In this document: piece after piece, positions 12,566 to 13,697 of the stretch | Layout of the letters: each line of letters starts with the position of its first letter | How positions within the stretch are numbered: the first letter of the stretch is position 1 | Assembly (NCBI GenBank): GCA_903839965.1 | Contig: CAIMEK010000567.1 | Span: 1 to 13,697, forward strand | Direction: 5' to 3' | DNA from: an uncultured Acetobacteraceae bacterium | GTDB lineage: Bacteria; Pseudomonadota; Alphaproteobacteria; Acetobacterales; Acetobacteraceae | Length of the DNA stretch: 13,697 bases | Notes under the pieces: model-generated | What the model saw: the letters and a program-made list of their open reading frames with translations, nothing else | Told to the model about the DNA's origin: nothing | Database searches by the model: none | Translations under genes and position numbers: made by a program

Positions 12566-13396
12566 TCAGACAGATGGGAATGCCAGCACCGCAGCGCGCG
12601 CAATTCCGGCCGGATCTTGATGCAGAACAGGGTCACAATAGCCGGCGCTGCGCGCCAGGCCGGCCAGGGCATCCGCCTGCCCCATGCCCAGTTCCAGTAT
12701 CGCCACGCCGCCCGGCGCCAGCAGGGCCGGCAGCGCGGCCAGCAGGGCACGGTAGGCGTCGAGCCCGTCCGCCCCGCCGTCCAGCGCGGCGCGCGGCTCA
12801 TAGCGGGACACTTCGGGCATCAGGGTGGCGATCGTGTCCGACTCGATATAGGGCGGGTTGGACAATATCAGATCGAACCGGCCGGCCAGCGCCGCCGCCC
12901 AGTCGGCGCACAGGAAGGCAGCGCGGCCGGCCAGCCCGTTCGCGGCGGCGTTGCGCGCGGCCAGCGCGGCGGCGGCGGCGATGCGGTCCACCCCGACGCC
13001 GAAGGCCGCGGGGAACTCGGCTAGCGCCGCCAGCAGCAGGCAGCCCGTGCCGGTGCCGAGGTCGAGAATACGGCGCACCGCGGCGCGGTCGGAACGGGCA
13101 GCGAGCGCGGCGATGATCAGCGTTTCGCTGTCGGGACGGGGGATGAGGGTGGCCGGCGACACCGCGAGGTCGAGCATGCGGAATTCCTGGTGGCCGAGCA
13201 GGAAGGCCAGCGGCTCGCGCGCGGCGCGGCGGGCGATCAGGGCGCGAAAGGCATCCGGGTCGCCGGCGGCGTGCTGGAGGAGCCAGCGGGCTTCGCGGCG
13301 GGGGGTGTCGAGGCCGGCGGCGCGGAGGGCGGCGGTGGCGTCGCGGAGCAGATCCCCCTCCCCCCTTCCCCCGCCCACGAGGGAAGGAAGGGTCAT
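12566..13396 (-). CDS. prmC: Release-factor glutamine N5-methyltransferase PrmC
   Basis: This 276-residue, SAM-dependent enzyme methylates the glutamine of the GGQ motif in RF1 and RF2, raising termination efficiency in the cytoplasm. The N-terminal helical domain (about 14-85) includes REPLAFLLGHQEF, and PATLIPRPDSETL (81-93) is typical. The SAM-binding motif is ILDLGTGTGCLLL (110-122), and the catalytic NPPY is at 180-183 (LILSNPPYIES). PRAALDGGADGLDAYR (201-216) is also conserved. The ATG at 13396 overlaps the prfA stop in an ATGA quartet, so enzyme and substrate are translationally coupled. Residues 2-15 (TLPSLVGGGRGEGD) are encoded by a GC-rich repeat-like element, and the normal PrmC start seems to be at LLRDATAAL. 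Confidence 0.96.
   Translation of the reverse strand: MTLPSLVGGGRGEGDLLRDATAALRAAGLDTPRREARWLLQHAAGDPDAFRALIARRAAREPLAFLLGHQEFRMLDLAVSPATLIPRPDSETLIIAALAARSDRAAVRRILDLGTGTGCLLLAALAEFPAAFGVGVDRIAAAAALAARNAAANGLAGRAAFLCADWAAALAGRFDLILSNPPYIESDTIATLMPEVSRYEPRAALDGGADGLDAYRALLAALPALLAPGGVAILELGMGQADALAGLARSAGYCDPVLHQDPAGIARAAVLAFPSV
13354..13393. repeat. REP-like GC-rich inverted element at the prfA/prmC junction
   Basis: A pyrimidine-rich tract (CCCCCTCCCCCCTTCCCCC) is followed by GGGAAGGAAGG. CCTTCCC at 13364-13370 pairs with GGGAAGG at 13381-13387 across 10 bases. Read on the minus strand it encodes PSLVGGGRGEG inside prmC, a peptide typical of dispersed repeats in high-GC proteobacterial genomes (from memory). 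No second copy was seen in this window. Confidence 0.5.
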
Positions 13397-13697
13397 TCCT
13401 CGGCGGCCAGGCGGGCGGCCTGGTCTTCAGCCGTGAGGGCGTCGATGAATTCATCGAGGTCGCCGGCCAGGACGCGGTCGATCTTGTAAAGCGTCATGTT
13501 GATGCGGTGGTCGGACACCCGGCCCTGGGGGAAATTGTAGGTGCGGATGCGCTCGCTGCGGTCGCCGGTGCCCACCTGGGAACGCCGGTCGGCGGCGCGC
13601 GTGGCGTGCAACTGCTGGCGCTGGCGCTCGTAGATGCGTGCACGCAGGATCTTCATCGCCTTGGCGCGGTTCTTGTGCTGGCTCTTTTCCTCCTGCA
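13393..13697 (-). CDS. prfA: Peptide chain release factor 1, C-terminal 100 residues (cut by window edge)
   Basis: This is the end of RF1, which reads UAA and UAG on the ribosome and releases the finished protein. The visible part starts just after the GGQ loop with QEEKSQHKNRAKAMKILRAR, the standard sequence following the GGQ domain. It continues through ERSERIRTYNFPQ-type sequence (here DRSERIRTYNFPQGRVSDHR) and ends with the helical tail DEFIDALTAEDQAARLAAEE. SDHRIN is RF1-like. The SQHKN-RIRTYNFPQ pattern cannot by itself fully exclude RF2 or PrfH, but the neighbour prmC and the DHRINMTLYKIDRVLAGDL tail favour RF1. Its TGA stop overlaps the prmC ATG by 4 bases. The anticodon-like PxT loop and the GGQ itself lie outside the window. 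Confidence 0.95.
   Translation of the reverse strand, partial: QEEKSQHKNRAKAMKILRARIYERQRQQLHATRAADRRSQVGTGDRSERIRTYNFPQGRVSDHRINMTLYKIDRVLAGDLDEFIDALTAEDQAARLAAEE

Noticed and set aside
1..13697. CRISPR arrays, tRNA/rRNA genes, insertion sequences, phage or defence genes
   Set aside because: Looked for on both strands by eye. No regularly spaced repeats, tRNA-like cloverleaf sequences, transposase motifs or terminal inverted repeats were found.

Overview
The window reads as chromosomal DNA of a high-GC alphaproteobacterium, most likely from the Rhodospirillales or Acetobacteraceae. This rests on roughly 70% GC by eye, strong G/C preference at third codon positions, the order rpiB-glyA-nrdR-ribD, and a prfA-prmC-DUF4167 run. 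DUF4167 is essentially an alphaproteobacterial family. I cannot name a genus. Coding density is very high, and the three convergent gene pairs are separated by only 6, 12 and 20 bases.

Layout. (1) Positions 1-2401, minus strand, hold a housekeeping operon read rpiB > glyA > nrdR > ribD; ribD runs off the left edge. It links pentose phosphates, serine/glycine one-carbon metabolism, control of ribonucleotide reductase and riboflavin synthesis. (2) Positions 2402-7133 hold an accessory, probably catabolic, cluster. A mandelate-racemase-type enolase-superfamily enzyme and a ketopantoate-reductase-like dehydrogenase lie on the plus strand. They converge on a minus-strand pair: an ACS-type MFS organic-anion transporter followed by a cytoplasmic NHL beta-propeller resembling peptidyl-hydroxyglycine amidating lyase (PAL). 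No regulator gene lies in the cluster. (3) Positions 7376-9055 hold an AspT/YidE/YbjL-type transporter with TrkA-C domains. (4) Positions 9068-11781 hold an Atm1-type ABC half-transporter divergent from a DUF4743-Nudix hydrolase. (5) Positions 11788-13697, minus strand, hold the translation-termination genes prfA (3' end only) and prmC with a 4-base stop/start overlap, then a DUF4167 protein after a 298-base non-coding gap.

How the parts may work together. In region 2 the MFS protein would import an organic acid, the enolase-superfamily enzyme would dehydrate or epimerise it, and the reductase-like protein would act on the resulting 2-keto acid. The PAL-like protein would cleave an alpha-hydroxyglycine-type or related substrate. 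This is inference from family and context, but two sequence details support it. The PAL-like protein keeps all six residues I recall as the PAL active site, while the reductase-like protein has lost the asparagines that bind pantoate in true PanE. I judge this cluster the most likely place for undescribed biochemistry. I saw no RNA genes, insertion sequences, CRISPR arrays, phage genes or attachment sites.
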